Part shown: positions 30,353 through 40,601 of the stretch, in pieces
Position numbering within the stretch: the stretch's first letter is position 1
Layout: each line of letters begins with the position of its first letter
Source: Anodontia alba
Taxonomy: Eukaryota > Mollusca > Bivalvia > Lucinida > Lucinidae
Assembly: GCA_964016985.1 (NCBI GenBank)
Contig: OZ024833.1
Coordinates: 58,231,463-58,295,462 of the forward strand
DNA length: 64,000 bases
Reading direction: 5' to 3'
Position numbers and translations under genes: made by a program
Notes under the pieces: generated by a model
What the model saw: only the letters and a program-made list of their open reading frames with translations
Database searches by the model: none
Told to the model about the DNA's origin: nothing

Positions 30353-30553
30353 CCCTTCTCATGCTGAATAAATTAAGATGCCACGCCCACTTCTAATTTC
30401 CAGCCAATCAAATTACTTGATCCGAGTTTTTGATAGGAATTCACATATTTAATGACAGAGCAGATCCAGATCAGTTGGCTTCTTCAGAAGCCAACTGATC
30501 TGGCTCTACACTGTTTGCTCAGACAGGGCATGTCATGTTCAGCAAGAGAAGGG
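30353..30553. mobile_element. MITE-B copy with TTAA duplication
   Basis: TTAA at 30349-30352 and 30554-30557. CCCTTCTCATGCTGAA start and GTTCAGCAAGAGAAGGG end; CAGCCAATCAAATTAC block; one core arm shortened. Confidence 0.9.
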
Positions 30554-30564
30554 TTAATTAGAGA

Positions 30565-31145
30565 AAGTTCAGTTTAATGCTATTTTACTACCTCTTGATG
30601 TATATAAAAACTGTTGAATGAGTGGCAAACAATGAAGATCCAGGGTTGCCACTCATTTTCTATTTCAAAATTCCCTGACTCTTCCCCGATTTTTCCCTGA
30701 TTTTTCACCATTTTCCAGACAGTTTTGACGGCCTCCAAATTCCCCTTACATCTGTCCTCAGCCACCAAATCTTCCAATAGAGCGCTTACATTCAGAGTAT
30801 ATAACAATCATTTAACTAAAGAATGAGGCCAATTCCATAAATTTGTTTTTCTGAAAATTAAAGAGACTGCCATAGCCATCTCAGTTTTCAGAAAATTTTG
30901 AAATTCCCTGACTTTTCCCAGACTTTTGTCAGCTTTTTCCAATTTCCCTGGCTCAAACAGAAATTCCATGACCTCCCTGGCCTGGAAAAATTTTCATTTT
31001 CCTGACTTTTTTCCCTGACTGTGGCAACCCTGACTGATCATGATTAGATGCTGCATTCTTTGGGGTCTGATCTTGATCTATACTGTTTGCTCAATGCCTG
31101 TCTGTCCAAATCCAAAATTATATAACAATTTAAGGGTAATTATGG
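30565..31145. mobile_element. MITE-D split by MITE-J
   Basis: Left: TACTACCTCTTGATGTATAT, GAGTGGCAAACAATGAAG. Right (31035 on): TTAGATGCTGCATTCTTTGG, TATACTGTTTGCTCAATGCC, TGTCTGTCCAAATCC. The J element sits inside one core arm. Confidence 0.65.
30640..31034. mobile_element. MITE-J, hAT-like inverted-repeat element
   Basis: Ends CAGGGTTGCCAC and GTGGCAACCCTG. The body repeats TTCCCTGACT / TTTTCC motifs. CAGGG starts are common in hAT elements; a target duplication is not clear here. Confidence 0.65.
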
Positions 31146-31214
31146 ATTATTCTGTAGTTCCAACCCCTTCTCCCACACCCACCCACCCAAAGATATTATT
31201 GCTAAGCTCTAGTT

Positions 31215-31432
31215 AACAGAAGCTGATGATGAAGATTGTGTTTTATGCCTATTTTAAAAGTAAAGTCCATGGTTTTCGTGATGATAATGAAAGGGCTCTC
31301 TGTAGTGAAGCATTGTGTAGCAAATTAGCTAAATTACTTGTGAACCTTGGATCTTCAGATCCAGGGATAGAATTGATCTTTGGACTTTCAGAGATCTGAA
31401 GTCAGGAGCACTAACCGCATGGCTAAAGGGTT
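31215..31432 (-). mobile_element. SINE2-like copy, decayed
   Basis: On the minus strand, TAGCCATGCGGTTAGTGCTC resembles a tRNA A-box head; then CTGACTTCAG and, further on, TTTCATTATCATCACG. The same order occurs at 35326-35465 and 50862-51345. Confidence 0.5.
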
Positions 31433-32185
31433 GATTCCATAAAAATGGTACTAAACTAAGTAGAAATAATATACTTTGTGATTGTTAGTACAAAACTACA
31501 AAACTTTAAAATGTGTAATACTTTTACATAGAGAGATAAAGGGTATACCATATGACAATTTTTGTCATATATGCACCGAATTACATCTTGTAGGTAATCA
31601 AGCGAGGCAATTCCAATGAATACCTACAAGATGTATTTTGATGGAAATTATCACCAAAACTATCATCCTCTTTGAAGCTATGCTATTGTGACTGTAAACT
31701 ATAGAAGAATTTCTATGGCTTGAAAGGGCTTAGGTCCATAAATTTTTAAGAGGGAGTTCCAGCATCCTGAGTTGGTTTCTGCATGAAATGACCTGCAGGG
31801 ACACAAGCACACTAGTTAGCCATAGTAAATGAGACAGCAGGGTTCAAGCCATTCACATTCCACTGAAAAGCTAGAAACTACAAAACTTTAAAACTTTTAA
31901 TTTTGGAAAGTAAAGGTAACCCGAGGATTACATTCTAAATCGACCAGAAAAAACCCTTACGCTAAATACTATAACACACTAGTAGCTAGTCTAGGTACCT
32001 ATAAGATAAGTTTTGAAGGCAAATCAATTTACAAAAATCATCCTGTTATCATCTGTTATCCCTTTATCCGTGATTAGTACACACTATCCAAAAACGGTAA
32101 AACTGTTAGTGCTCAGAAGTGCTACATCCCCAAGATTACTGGTTACTGACTGAATCCAATAGAAAAGCTCAACTAAAAATAAAAT
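31433..32185. other. Mostly unassigned; one MITE-A remnant
   Basis: 31560-31645 has TACATCTTGTAGGTAATCAA and AATGAATACCTACAAGATGT as hairpin arms. The rest is AT-rich, with no gene or repeat recognised. Confidence 0.45.
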
Positions 32186-32188
32186 TAA

Positions 32189-32394
32189 CCCTTGTCCTGC
32201 TGAATAAATTAGGATGCCACACCCACTTCTAATTATCAGCCAATCAGATTACTTGATCCAGGTTGTCAATACAAATTCACATTCCTGATGGCAAACAGTG
32301 CAGATCCAGATCAGTTGGCTTCTTCAGAAGCCAACTGATCTGGATCTACACTGTTTGCAAATGCAGGGTATATCCGGGTTCAGCAGGACAAGGG
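32189..32394. mobile_element. MITE-B copy with TTAA duplication (best example)
   Basis: TTAA at 32185-32188 and 32395-32398. Perfect 16-bp ends CCCTTGTCCTGCTGAA / TTCAGCAGGACAAGGG. CAGCCAATCAGATTAC near 32238. The core hairpin 32292-32358 has the centre GGCTTCTTCAGAAGCC. Confidence 0.95.
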
Positions 32395-32627
32395 TTAAAT
32401 TTGTGTCAATAGCATTGTTCTAAACTAGTTCAGTCCTCTGACTATTGAGATTTTGACTGCAGTAATTGCCTTCACATTTGCTGTTGATTTTTGTTGCTGC
32501 TGTTGTATTATTTCTCCGCAAAAGAATTTGTTGTGGGTTAGCATAAACATTCTCTCCTTGAGATGAGCCTAATCAGTACCACAATATATGTTTTTGAGCA
32601 ACGAGAACAAACGCATTTACAAAGATA
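32395..32627. repeat. MITE-A remnant (32515-32605)
   Basis: TTTCTCCGCAAAAGAATTTG with GTTGTGGGTTAGC and AATCAGTACCACAATATATG. The rest is unassigned. Confidence 0.5.
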
Positions 32628-32949
32628 CAGTTGACTCTCGTTATCTCGACCTCGCTTATCTCGAATAACCCCTTATCTCGAAGTGAAAATCTGATCTCCA
32701 TTTAAACATAAACATCTACTAACAGGTAACAAAATATTGTGGAAAAGTGGAGAAATTGCTCCTAAGGAGCAATTTCTCCTCTTTTCCACAATATTTTCAA
32801 TATATCTCAAACTTCAGACGTCACATTACATATTCATTTGTTAAATATGGTTGTTCAATTAATTTTTTCCTCAATTCTGTAAATCTGATATGCCGAGGTA
32901 CCGTTATCTCAGAGAGTCCCTTGGACTTCGAGATAACGAGAGTGGAATG
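32628..32949. mobile_element. MITE-K, TA-flanked, possibly pogo/Tigger-related
   Basis: Left end CAGTTGACTCTCGTTATCTC after TA; the right end is the inverse of ACTCTCGTTATCTCGAAG before TA. It holds a 66-bp near-perfect palindrome at 32731-32796 (one mismatch; arms AAAATATTGTGG to TTGCTCCT). Confidence 0.65.
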
Positions 32950-32962
32950 TATATATGCCGGA

Positions 32963-33385
32963 GCCTCTTTGTAACATGGTCCATTATAGTATGGTTTTGA
33001 ATATAACATCATTCAAAGGAGTACCCCAAAATGCTGTAAACAAGCAAAAATGTATAGATTATATAGAAAAATGACCATTTACAAAAATGCTTAGATTATA
33101 CAGAAATAGGACTGTCTTTTTTGTACATAACCTTTACATTTTGTTATAAATGGTTATTTTTGGAAGCATTTTTGTTTGGATACAAGAAAGTTGTTTACAA
33201 TCTATCTCAACAAACTGCAACTATTTCTATTATGTCAGGACAAACTAGTTTGTATCAGATGAAGTCACACAGCTGCACTTGTATATAAAAACCATGACCA
33301 GAGAGCCTGTTTTCTAAAAATACTTCTGACAGGTAAGTTTTGAATTGCATCCAAGCAATAGTTATAAAGAGGTTGTAGTGTCACT
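32963..33385. mobile_element. MITE-F short copy
   Basis: Starts CCTCTTTGTAACATGG and ends AGTTATAAAGAGGTTGTAGT. Inner AAATGGTTATTTTTGG and TTTTTGTTTGGATACAAG match the right part of the F element at 37489-40601. 33386-33671 shows nothing. Confidence 0.6.
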
Positions 33386-33671
33386 TTACTGTTGCGAATG
33401 GATTATTAACTGAAAAAAAAAAATATAAAAATTTAACTGCTATTTTTGAATACCATAATACAGGAATATTTGAGGTTCTAGAAACTGTGTTACTGTAAAT
33501 CAGCATTCCAGAAATGAAGCATTTTTGACCAATAAATAATGCATTTTTCTTATTTCTCCATTGAATCGTATGGGCCGAGAAAAAAAAGCCTTCGACCATG
33601 CTCAAAATGTGCAGATTCATTTCACCCTGCGAATGCACAAAGCATCATCCTGGCTCTCCATTCATTCATTC

Positions 33672-33905
33672 TGTAGTATGGTAAATATCCTAAAAATTCG
33701 AACACTAAAGGGTCTGACAAAATGACATATGCAAACAGTGTAGCCCCTGATCAGACTGCTCCTGAAACAGCAGTCTGATCAGGGTCTACACTGTTTGCCA
33801 TTCCACTAAATATTTAAAGAAACTGTTGCATAAAAAGCAAAAATTAAGCCAAAAGAGTATGGAATAAAGTGTTCGATATTTTAGGAAATTTACCATATGC
33901 AATGA
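33672..33905. mobile_element. MITE-D2 copy
   Basis: TATGGTAAATATCCTAAAAA left; TTTTAGGAAATTTACCATAT right. The core hairpin 33732-33800 is nearly perfect (CAAACAGTGTAGCCCCTGAT, centre CTCCTGAAACAGCAG). Confidence 0.8.
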
Positions 33906-34310
33906 TTCTGTTAGAAGATAGCAAAGGCCCCAATCAGACTGCATGGATGCTCAGGCTGATCTGGGTCTTCACTGTCCATAAGACACAAGACACATTTTCA
34001 CACAGCGTGGTCCACATGTTGTGTTTATTCATTTTCGATAGCCTCACATCATATAAATTATGCTATGGGAAAGGTGTCTTTAGAGCTTATGTGGACAACA
34101 AAGGCCCAGATTAGCTTGTGCATCTACACTGTCTGATCAGGGCAACAGAATCATTGGATACTGCTGAATATACAGAGGGACAGCAAAGACTGTCTCGCTT
34201 CACTGGCTGAGCCTACTTTGCCTTGATAATCCTGGATGCAAAAAAAAAAATTAAAAAAAAAAAGTTAGTAAAACCCCATGCTCCAAAGACATCTTCTGAA
34301 TCTCTCTTGA
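33906..34310. other. Unassigned; decayed core pieces
   Basis: GGATGCTCAGGCTGATCTGG near 33945 and GATTAGCTTGTGCATCTACA near 34110 resemble the T/E-type GATCAGCCTGTGCATC repeat. No gene seen. Confidence 0.4.
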
Positions 34311-34552
34311 TGTGGCTCGTATGTTTTCATGGAGAAATGTGGCTCGTATGTTTTCATGGAGAAATGTGGCTCGTATGTTTTCATGGAGAAATGTGGCTCG
34401 TATGTTTTCATGAAGAAATGTGGCTCGTATGTTTTCATGGAGAAATGTGGCTCGTATGTTTTCATGAAGAAATGTGGCTTGTATGTTTTCATGAAGAAAT
34501 GTGGCTCGTATGTTTTCATGGAGAAATGTGGCTCGTATGTTTTCATGGAGAA
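34311..34552. repeat. 27-bp minisatellite, nine units
   Basis: The unit contains ATGTGGCTCGTATGTTTTCA and TGGAGAA. Being 27 bp (nine codons) it keeps several frames open on both strands (MWLVCFHGE, MEKCGSYVF), which is an artefact. The last unit runs into TGGAGAAATAAGA, the outer arm of MITE-A, so the array probably grew from an A element. Confidence 0.95.
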
Positions 34553-34607
34553 ATAAGACAAAATATTTTTTGATACTTCTCTTATCCCTATCACCAAACC
34601 AACTTAA

Positions 34608-34813
34608 CCCTTGTCCTGCTGAATAAATTAAGATACCACGCCCACTTCTAATTTTCAGCCAATCAGATTGCTTGATCTGGATTGTTGCTATAAATTCACA
34701 TTCTTAATAGCAAACAATGCAGATCCAGATCAGTTGGCTTCCTGAGAAGCCAACTGATCTGGATCTACACTGTTTGCAAAGGTATGGTATATCCGGGTTC
34801 AGCAGGACAAGGG
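34608..34813. mobile_element. MITE-B copy with TTAA duplication
   Basis: TTAA at 34604-34607 and 34814-34817. CCCTTGTCCTGCTGAA / TTCAGCAGGACAAGGG ends perfect; CAGCCAATCAGATTGC block; core hairpin intact. Confidence 0.95.
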
Positions 34814-34841
34814 TTAAACAAAAGTGAAAAATTGTTAGTCT

Positions 34842-35030
34842 TTAAATTAGCACTCTGGGCTAATTTAGCAAACCACATACTGATATTTTTTTCTTAATTT
34901 CTTCAGAAAATAGGCTTTGGCTGTAGGAGACAATTTACATGAAATGTCTATTTTCTGGAAAAAAGAATTTAAATAAAAAAATCAATATGTGGTTAGCTGA
35001 CATTTTTACCCAGCAGGCTATCAAAGTGTT
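34842..35030. mobile_element. MITE-C copy, close to the first coding exon
   Basis: TAGCACTCTGGGCTAATTTA left, AAATAGGCTTTGGCTG and ATGAAATGTCTATTTTCTGG arms (unequal), TTACCCAGCAGGCTATC right. It lies 45 bp past the exon's splice donor. Confidence 0.6.
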
Positions 35031-35074
35031 AGTAAAAATAAAAAACATCTACGGGGCAAGCATCTAACAGTCAC

Positions 35075-35234
35075 CTGAAACACTAATGACGGTCTTATGT
35101 AGTGCTGGATTTTTGTTTTCTTGTAAACTCCCCCTACTTCCTGTGGTACTATTAGTATCCAGACCATTCATCGTAGAGAATTCCATTTCATTCCCTCCGC
35201 CGCCTATGCTACCGGAACTTCCCTTATCTGACAT
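35075..35234 (-). CDS. Putative first coding exon of the ABCB1-like transporter
   Basis: The exon runs from acceptor TTTCCTATTCAG (AG at 35271-35270) to donor CAG/GTGACT (exon end 35075), 195 bp in all. The open frame gives a first methionine at 35234 (MSDKGSSGSI, a Gly/Ser-rich start), then EMEFSTMNGLD and KTVISVSG. The last codon is split after its first base (phase 1), which fits the phase-1 acceptor of the 3040-3215 exon and forms glycine. The polar composition suits an ABC transporter's cytosolic N-terminus. The 35 bases upstream (35235-35269) remain open but probably belong to the 5' UTR; an upstream exon must exist because an acceptor precedes them. The link across a 31.9-kb intron rests on phase, strand and composition, not on homology, so it is less certain than the other two exons. 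Confidence 0.6.
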
Positions 35235-35325
35235 GGGAAGAACTATATCGCTCTGTGTGACTGCCCTATCTGAATAGGAAATACGAAAATTTACAGTTAA
35301 CATCGAGTTTATCCTTTGTGGGCAC

Positions 35326-35465
35326 ATGGAGATGATGATGATTTGGCATTTTATGTCGCTTTCAACATTATTTGAGATAATGGAAGATAATGAAAGGCAC
35401 TGTGCAATGAAGCGCCGCACAGTCTTGAGCTGAAGTCAGGAGCGCTTAAACTTGGCCACCTGGAT
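35326..35465 (-). mobile_element. SINE2 copy
   Basis: On the minus strand: CATCCAGGTGGCCAAGTTTA, CGCTCCTGACTTCAGCTCAA, ATTGCACAGTGCCTTTCATT, then ATAATGTTGAAAGCGACAT. The second half matches 51280-51345. Confidence 0.65.
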
Positions 35466-35861
35466 GCTTTGCACTTGGAGACACTTAACGTGGAAGGGAA
35501 AACATTCACAGGCAACATCGCTTGAGGAAATGATTATTTGAATACTGTAATGAACTTAACTTTGACAGATGCACAACTGAGGCCTCAGAGTATGGTTTTG
35601 TCACCTGGTATCATAATTCAAATGGGACAGAACTACTGATTGTGGTAGATTTTTTCATTTTCAAATTTTGCTACAAATATAGCAATTAATCTAGCCCTTT
35701 ACACCAAGTGCTCTTCTACCACATCTCTTTGGACCGGTCTAACTCCAATAGCAGAGTGTCTGATTAGTTTTTATTATTATTATGTTTTATAGAAATACCT
35801 TTATTTAATGCTAACAGTGTACATAGCTCTTGACAAGGCACTTTTTTTTTTTCAAAAGAGT
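35466..35861. other. No recognisable feature
   Basis: Upstream of the first coding exon. No promoter motif, exon or repeat boundary that I would defend. Confidence 0.4.
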
Positions 35862-36285
35862 ATCCATATTTTTCTTATTTCTTGACAAAACATACATTGT
35901 GGGTACCCATTAGAAGCACCTCAGTGAGGCGCTTCTAATGAGTACCCACACCATATGTTTTTTGTTGAAAAATAAGAAAACTATTCACCTGATACCAATT
36001 ATTATCTAAACCTATGAGTGTAGACCCTGAACAGATGCTGAGTTCTGAAGCATCTAATCTGGATCTGCAATGTTTGTCAATGACCTATTGGCAGTCTCAA
36101 TACTAAAATGGGTTAATACTCAGCACACTGTGGGAAAATTCAGCAGACGAAAAATTGACAATAGTTTCTTTATTTTTCCCAGAAAGTAGGCTTTGATATT
36201 TCAAGCCTATTTTCTGGAGAAAAAAAAGGAAATATTTGAAATTGTTATCTGCTGAAATTTTTACCCAGCATGCTAAGCACTACAT
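35862..36285. mobile_element. MITE-A, D3 remnant and MITE-C in series
   Basis: 35862-35970: A hairpin (GTGGGTACCCATTAGAAGC / GCTTCTAATGAGTACCCAC). 35995-36112: D3 remnant ending ACTAAAATGGGTTAA. 36113-36285: C copy (ACTCAGCACACTGTGGG to ACCCAGCATGCTAAGC). Confidence 0.65.
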
Positions 36286-36351
36286 GTACCCTATTTATCT
36301 GGGCAAAATTCCAATGGGTATTTTATCATTCCTAAGTTTTCTAATGCTTAA

Positions 36352-36560
36352 CCCTTCTCTTGCTGAACACGACATGTCCTGTACGTCTTAGCAAACAGTG
36401 TAGATCCAGATCAGTTGGCTTCTGAAGAAGCCAACTGATCTGGATCTGCACTTTTTGTTATTAAATATGTGAATTTGTATCAAAAACCCAGATCAAGTAA
36501 TCTGATTGGCTGGAAATTAGAAGTGTGTGTGGCATCTTAATTCATTTAGCATGACAAGGG
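36352..36560. mobile_element. MITE-B copy with TTAA duplication
   Basis: TTAA at 36348-36351 and 36561-36564. CCCTTCTCTTGCTGAA start, AGCATGACAAGGG end; long core hairpin; CTGATTGGCTGG inverted CCAAT near 36500. 36565-36769 unassigned. Confidence 0.92.
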
Positions 36561-36769
36561 TTAATATCCACCAATGATGTCACTAATGCAACGTTATTTT
36601 TTAAATTTCTACCATCTTCTGAATGATGACAAGTTGTGTACCTTAAAATTTATGAGGAATAGAAAATTATCAGTCTGCACACTAAAACGGTTGTCCCTGC
36701 TGGCCAAATAGAAATTCTAAGCCCCGCAGACTATCCAGAGCAAGACAAACCGATGCACTGGTCTGTTCT

Positions 36770-37362
36770 GCAGAGGACTTTTAAGGAGGATTTTTGTTTG
36801 TGTTGAGGTTTTACAGCCCTTCAACCTAATGGGGGTCATGTACAGCCCAGTCAACCAAATGGAGTCATGTCGAGCACGGTCAATTAACCTAACCACACTT
36901 TTACTGGGCAGGCTTAGTCTTCTTAGTGGTTAACCAGTTGTTATATATAGGGTGTTCATTTATCTTAAGCATCATGTTTACTATGTTTCCATAAATAGCT
37001 TATTTACTATGTTTCCAAAAATAACTTTCTAGAACAACATGTTTACAATAACATGATGTTTACGTCCTTGAATCTGGACTGTTTTTGGAATGTCATGGAA
37101 GATTTAGAAGTTTCTTGATTGGAACTGGAAAATAAGAGATGCTTGTAGAAACTGACAACTGCCCCTCTTGAATCAGCAGAAGGGAGAGAAAGGTTTTACG
37201 GAGTATTTGATAATAATTCTGGAATAATTTTTGTCCAGTTCTCCATCACAACATATATTCTGGGTACTAAGGTCTTCTTATGAGTAGCCACAATTTTTTA
37301 TGGAGAAATGAGAAAAAAATTATCATCAAATGCTCCGTAACAAAGCAAGTCCTCTGAATTCT
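36770..37362. mobile_element. MITE-A2 split by a SINE1
   Basis: Left TGCAGAGGACTTTTAAGGAG; resumes near 37197 with GGAGTATTTGATAATAATTC, then hairpin remnants (TTCTGGGTACTAAGG) and right end GCTCCGTAACAAAGCAAGTC with CTCTG. Confidence 0.7.
36792..37196 (-). mobile_element. SINE1 copy, 5'-truncated and interrupted
   Basis: The 3' part (36795-36948) and part of the central domain (37147-37190, AGAAACTGACAACTGCCCC) are separated by about 200 bp of AT-rich sequence at 36949-37146. The 3' end CAGTCAACC..ATGG block is duplicated. TTTTAAGGAG / TTTTACGGAG flank it. Confidence 0.75.
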
Positions 37363-37488
37363 GGGCTGTTAGTGTATTGCACAAATTATATTTTTGCTTA
37401 CAGCTGCATGAAGAAACTGCGTTATCATAATGGTAAAGTCACATGTCACAGTGGCAGGACTGCTTGATGAGATAAAACCAACTTATTA

Positions 37489-40400
37489 CACTACAACCTC
37501 TTTATAACACAGTTTGTTATAACAAGGTTTTGGATAGAACACGGTTCAAAGATGGATCCCAAAACTGTTCAGATTATATTGAACAAAAGGCCCATGGGCC
37601 ATGGTTCGCTCACCTGAGTGACATAGCCACTGCAGACATGCAGATGTTATGCAACATTTTTTCCAATCCTATCATCGCAACTAATGAAAATATCATCATT
37701 TGAGCAGTTCTTAGTTTTGAAGAAGAATATATGGGCCTGACAGTCAATGGAGCATGATCATTTGAATAAACTATCAATCACAATTGCAACAGAAGGATCA
37801 ATGTGAAATTTGGTGGAAATTGGCTAAGTGGTTTCTGAAGAATCATAATTTTATACATGTAAACAGCACAGTGGCAGGGAAATATTATAAATATAAACCA
37901 GATGATGGCCATCTTAGATTTCCAATCAGAACAATTTTAACTACTGTTGATCTACAAGTCACTTCGATACTTTCAATATAAATGTATATGGCCCACACAA
38001 ATAGGGAAGCAAATTTGACCTTGGAGGCAAAAAGGTCAAATGTCAACATAGAACCATCATATGAGCAATTTTTGGTAGATCTCCTGTCCCCCCTAATTTG
38101 TGCAAAGATTAAGACCCAGGGCTTATTTGGTTATGGAGAAGATTTTTAAAGGTTTTTACCATATATGGGCATGGCAGCCATTTTGATCAATGGACCATAC
38201 CCATTTTAGCAATCTTTCATTCTCCTGCCCACGGAGGCTCCGCATGAAATTTGAGCAACACTGGCCCGGAGGCTTCAGAGGAAAAGCCATTTGAAATTAT
38301 CAACATTTTTTCCATACAAATGTATGGGGCCAATACAAATGCATACAGAAGCAAACTTGACCTCGCCGTAAAAAGGTTAAATGTCAATGTATGACAATTA
38401 TTTCAGCAACTTTGGTAGACCGCCCGTTCCAGATGACATATGCAAAGATTCAGCCACAAGCCATCCTTGGTTTTGGAGAATAAGATTTTTAAATGTTTTT
38501 TCCCATGCAAATGCATAAGGAAGCAAACTTGACCTTGCCGTAAAAAGGTCAAATGTTAATGTATGACCATTATTTTAGCAACTTTGGTAGACGCCCTGTC
38601 CCCGATGATTTATGCAAATATTCAGCCCCAAAGCATCCTCGGTTCTAGAGAAGAAGATTTATAAAGGTTTTTACCATATACGGGCATGGCACCCATCTTG
38701 GTCAACGAACCATGACCATTTTAGCAATCTTTTGTTCCCCCTACCTAAGGAGGCTCCATATGAAATTTGAGCAAAATTGGCCAAGAGGCTCCAGAGGAGA
38801 AGTTGTTTGAAATTCTGAACATTTTTCCCATACAAATGCATAAGGAAGCAAAATTGACCTTAACGTAAAAAGGTCAAATGTCAATGTACGACCATTATTT
38901 TAGCAATTTTGGTAGCCCTCCTGTTCCCGAAGATATATGCAAAGATTCAGCCAAAAGGCATGCTCAGTTTTGGAGAAGAAGATTTTTAAAGGTTTTTCCC
39001 ATACAAATGCATAGGGAAGCAAACTTGACCTTGTCGTAAAAAGGTCAAACGTCAGCGTACGACAATTCTTTTGGCAATGTTGGTAGGCCTCCCGTCCCCG
39101 ATGATTCCTGCAAAGGTTCAACCCCAAGGCGTTCTCGGTTCTGGAGGAGAAGATTTTTAAAGACTTTTACCATATATGGGCGTGGCGGCCATCTTGGTCA
39201 ATGGACCATGACCATTTTATCAGTTTTTCGTTTCCCCACCCTAAGGAGGCGCCATATGAAATTTGAGCAAAATTGGCCCAGAGGCTCCAGAGGAGAAGTT
39301 GTTTGAAATTCTGAACATTTTTCCCATACAAATGCATAAGGAAGCAAAATTGACCTTACCGTAAAAAGGTCAAATGTCAATGTACAACCATTATTTTAGC
39401 AATTTTGTTAACTCTCCTGTTCCCGAAGATATACGCAAAGATTCAGCCATAAGGCATGCTCGGTTTTGGAGAAGAAGATTTTTAAAGGTTTTTCCCATTC
39501 AAACGCATAGGGAAGGAAACTTGACCTTGCCGTAAAAAGGTCAAACGTCAACGTACGACAATTCTTTTAGCAATTTTGGTAGACCTCCCGTCCCCGATGA
39601 TTCCTGCAAAGGTTCAGCCCCAAGGCATTCTTGGTTCTGGAGGAGAAGATTTTTGAAGGTTTTTACCATATATGGGCGTGGCGGCCATCTTGGTCAACGG
39701 ACCGCGACCACTTTAGCAATTTTTCGTTCCCCCACCCTAAGGAGGATCCATATGAAATTTGAGCAAAATTGGCTCAGCAGTTTCAGAAAAGAAGTCGTTT
39801 GAAAATGTTAACGGACGGACGGACGGACGGACGGACGCACGGAAGGACGGACGGACGGCCGATGGACGAAAAGTGATCACAATAGCTCATCCTGAGCAGA
39901 GCTCAGGTGAGCTAAAAATGACCATAAATGGTCATTTTTCAATACAATCTATACATTTTTGTTTGGATATAACACGGTTGGTTAACTACTGTCCTTTCGA
40001 CACTTCTTGGAAAGGCGTTTTTTTGCTTGGCGTTTTATTTTTAATGAAAATATTTTGCTCTGGTTGACCATATCTTAGTAAAAATCATTTGTCTTTCCTG
40101 TTTCTGTGTTTTGTTCACAAATATTTACACTAAAATTAAACTTACGGTCAAAAGTTGATCTGACCTATGCAATTTCTATATTAGTGATTTTTGGGAATTT
40201 TTGTCTTAGAAAATATTTTTTACTTTTCTTTGGAGAATTTGAATAATTGATGTTTTACAACAATATTGTGAAAATTTCAGCAAAATTGAACAAGTGGAAC
40301 TTGTTAAAAATCTTGTTCCAAGTTACCTACCCTACAGATTTCTGCATGATTTAGCTTCATTTTTACTATGGGAAAAAGTGAAAATATTTGATTTTTTAAA

Positions 40401-40601
40401 AACCAATGACTAAAATAACACTTTTTGTACATAGGTAGTTACGACAAATGGTTTTGCATTAAATCATGACAAAATTTTGCAAATTTACTTCTTCTGTGTA
40501 AAGCGTCAAGCAAAAATCATCTTTCTGAAAGATGTCGAAAGCACAGTAACATAGTTCATGCTATGGACCTAAACAACAGTGTTATAAAGAGGTTGTGGAG
40601 T
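37489..40601. mobile_element. MITE-F long copy hosting HEL P7
   Basis: The left end ACTACAACCTCTTTATAACA is inverse to GTTATAAAGAGGTTGTGGAG at 40580. F sequence fills 37489-37586 and 39916-40601 and includes TATAACACGGTT-type motifs. No transposase is seen, so it is a non-autonomous or hollowed-out DNA element. Confidence 0.65.
37587..39915 (+). mobile_element. HEL P7: pearl-like element with a higher-order array
   Basis: Head CAAAAGGCCCATGGGCC then GCTCACCTGAGTG, like P1, P10 and P12. TAAAAAGGTCAAATGTCAA recurs from 38030 with alternating spacing of about 172 and 325 bp, giving a composite unit near 497 bp. One P12-type unit is present at 37895-37980. Microsatellite of ACGG at 39812-39865. 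Terminal hairpin AGCTCATCCTGAGC-AGA-GCTCAGGTGAGCT (13 paired bases, one bulge). Confidence 0.85.

Larger units (their letters stand above)
3216..35074 (-). other. Very long intron of the ABCB1-like gene (about 31.9 kb)
   Basis: Lies between the donor at 35074 (GTGACT) and the acceptor at 3217-3216. It is packed with SINEs, MITEs, pearl-like arrays and two dead mariners. Its existence depends on the 35.1-kb exon belonging to this gene. Apart from degraded mariner transposases no coding sequence is supported within it. Confidence 0.55.

Noticed and set aside
34311..34552. CRISPR-like direct repeats
   Set aside because: Units are contiguous with no unique spacers, and the genome is animal.
34223..34597. 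Open frames of 75-116 codons on both strands with nine-residue repeats
   Set aside because: Direct consequence of the 27-bp minisatellite; three frames are open at once.
35270..35420. Extending the first coding exon upstream to the methionine near 35420
   Set aside because: A strong acceptor (TTTCCTATTCAG) lies at 35281-35270, and the upstream part overlaps a SINE2 copy from 35326.
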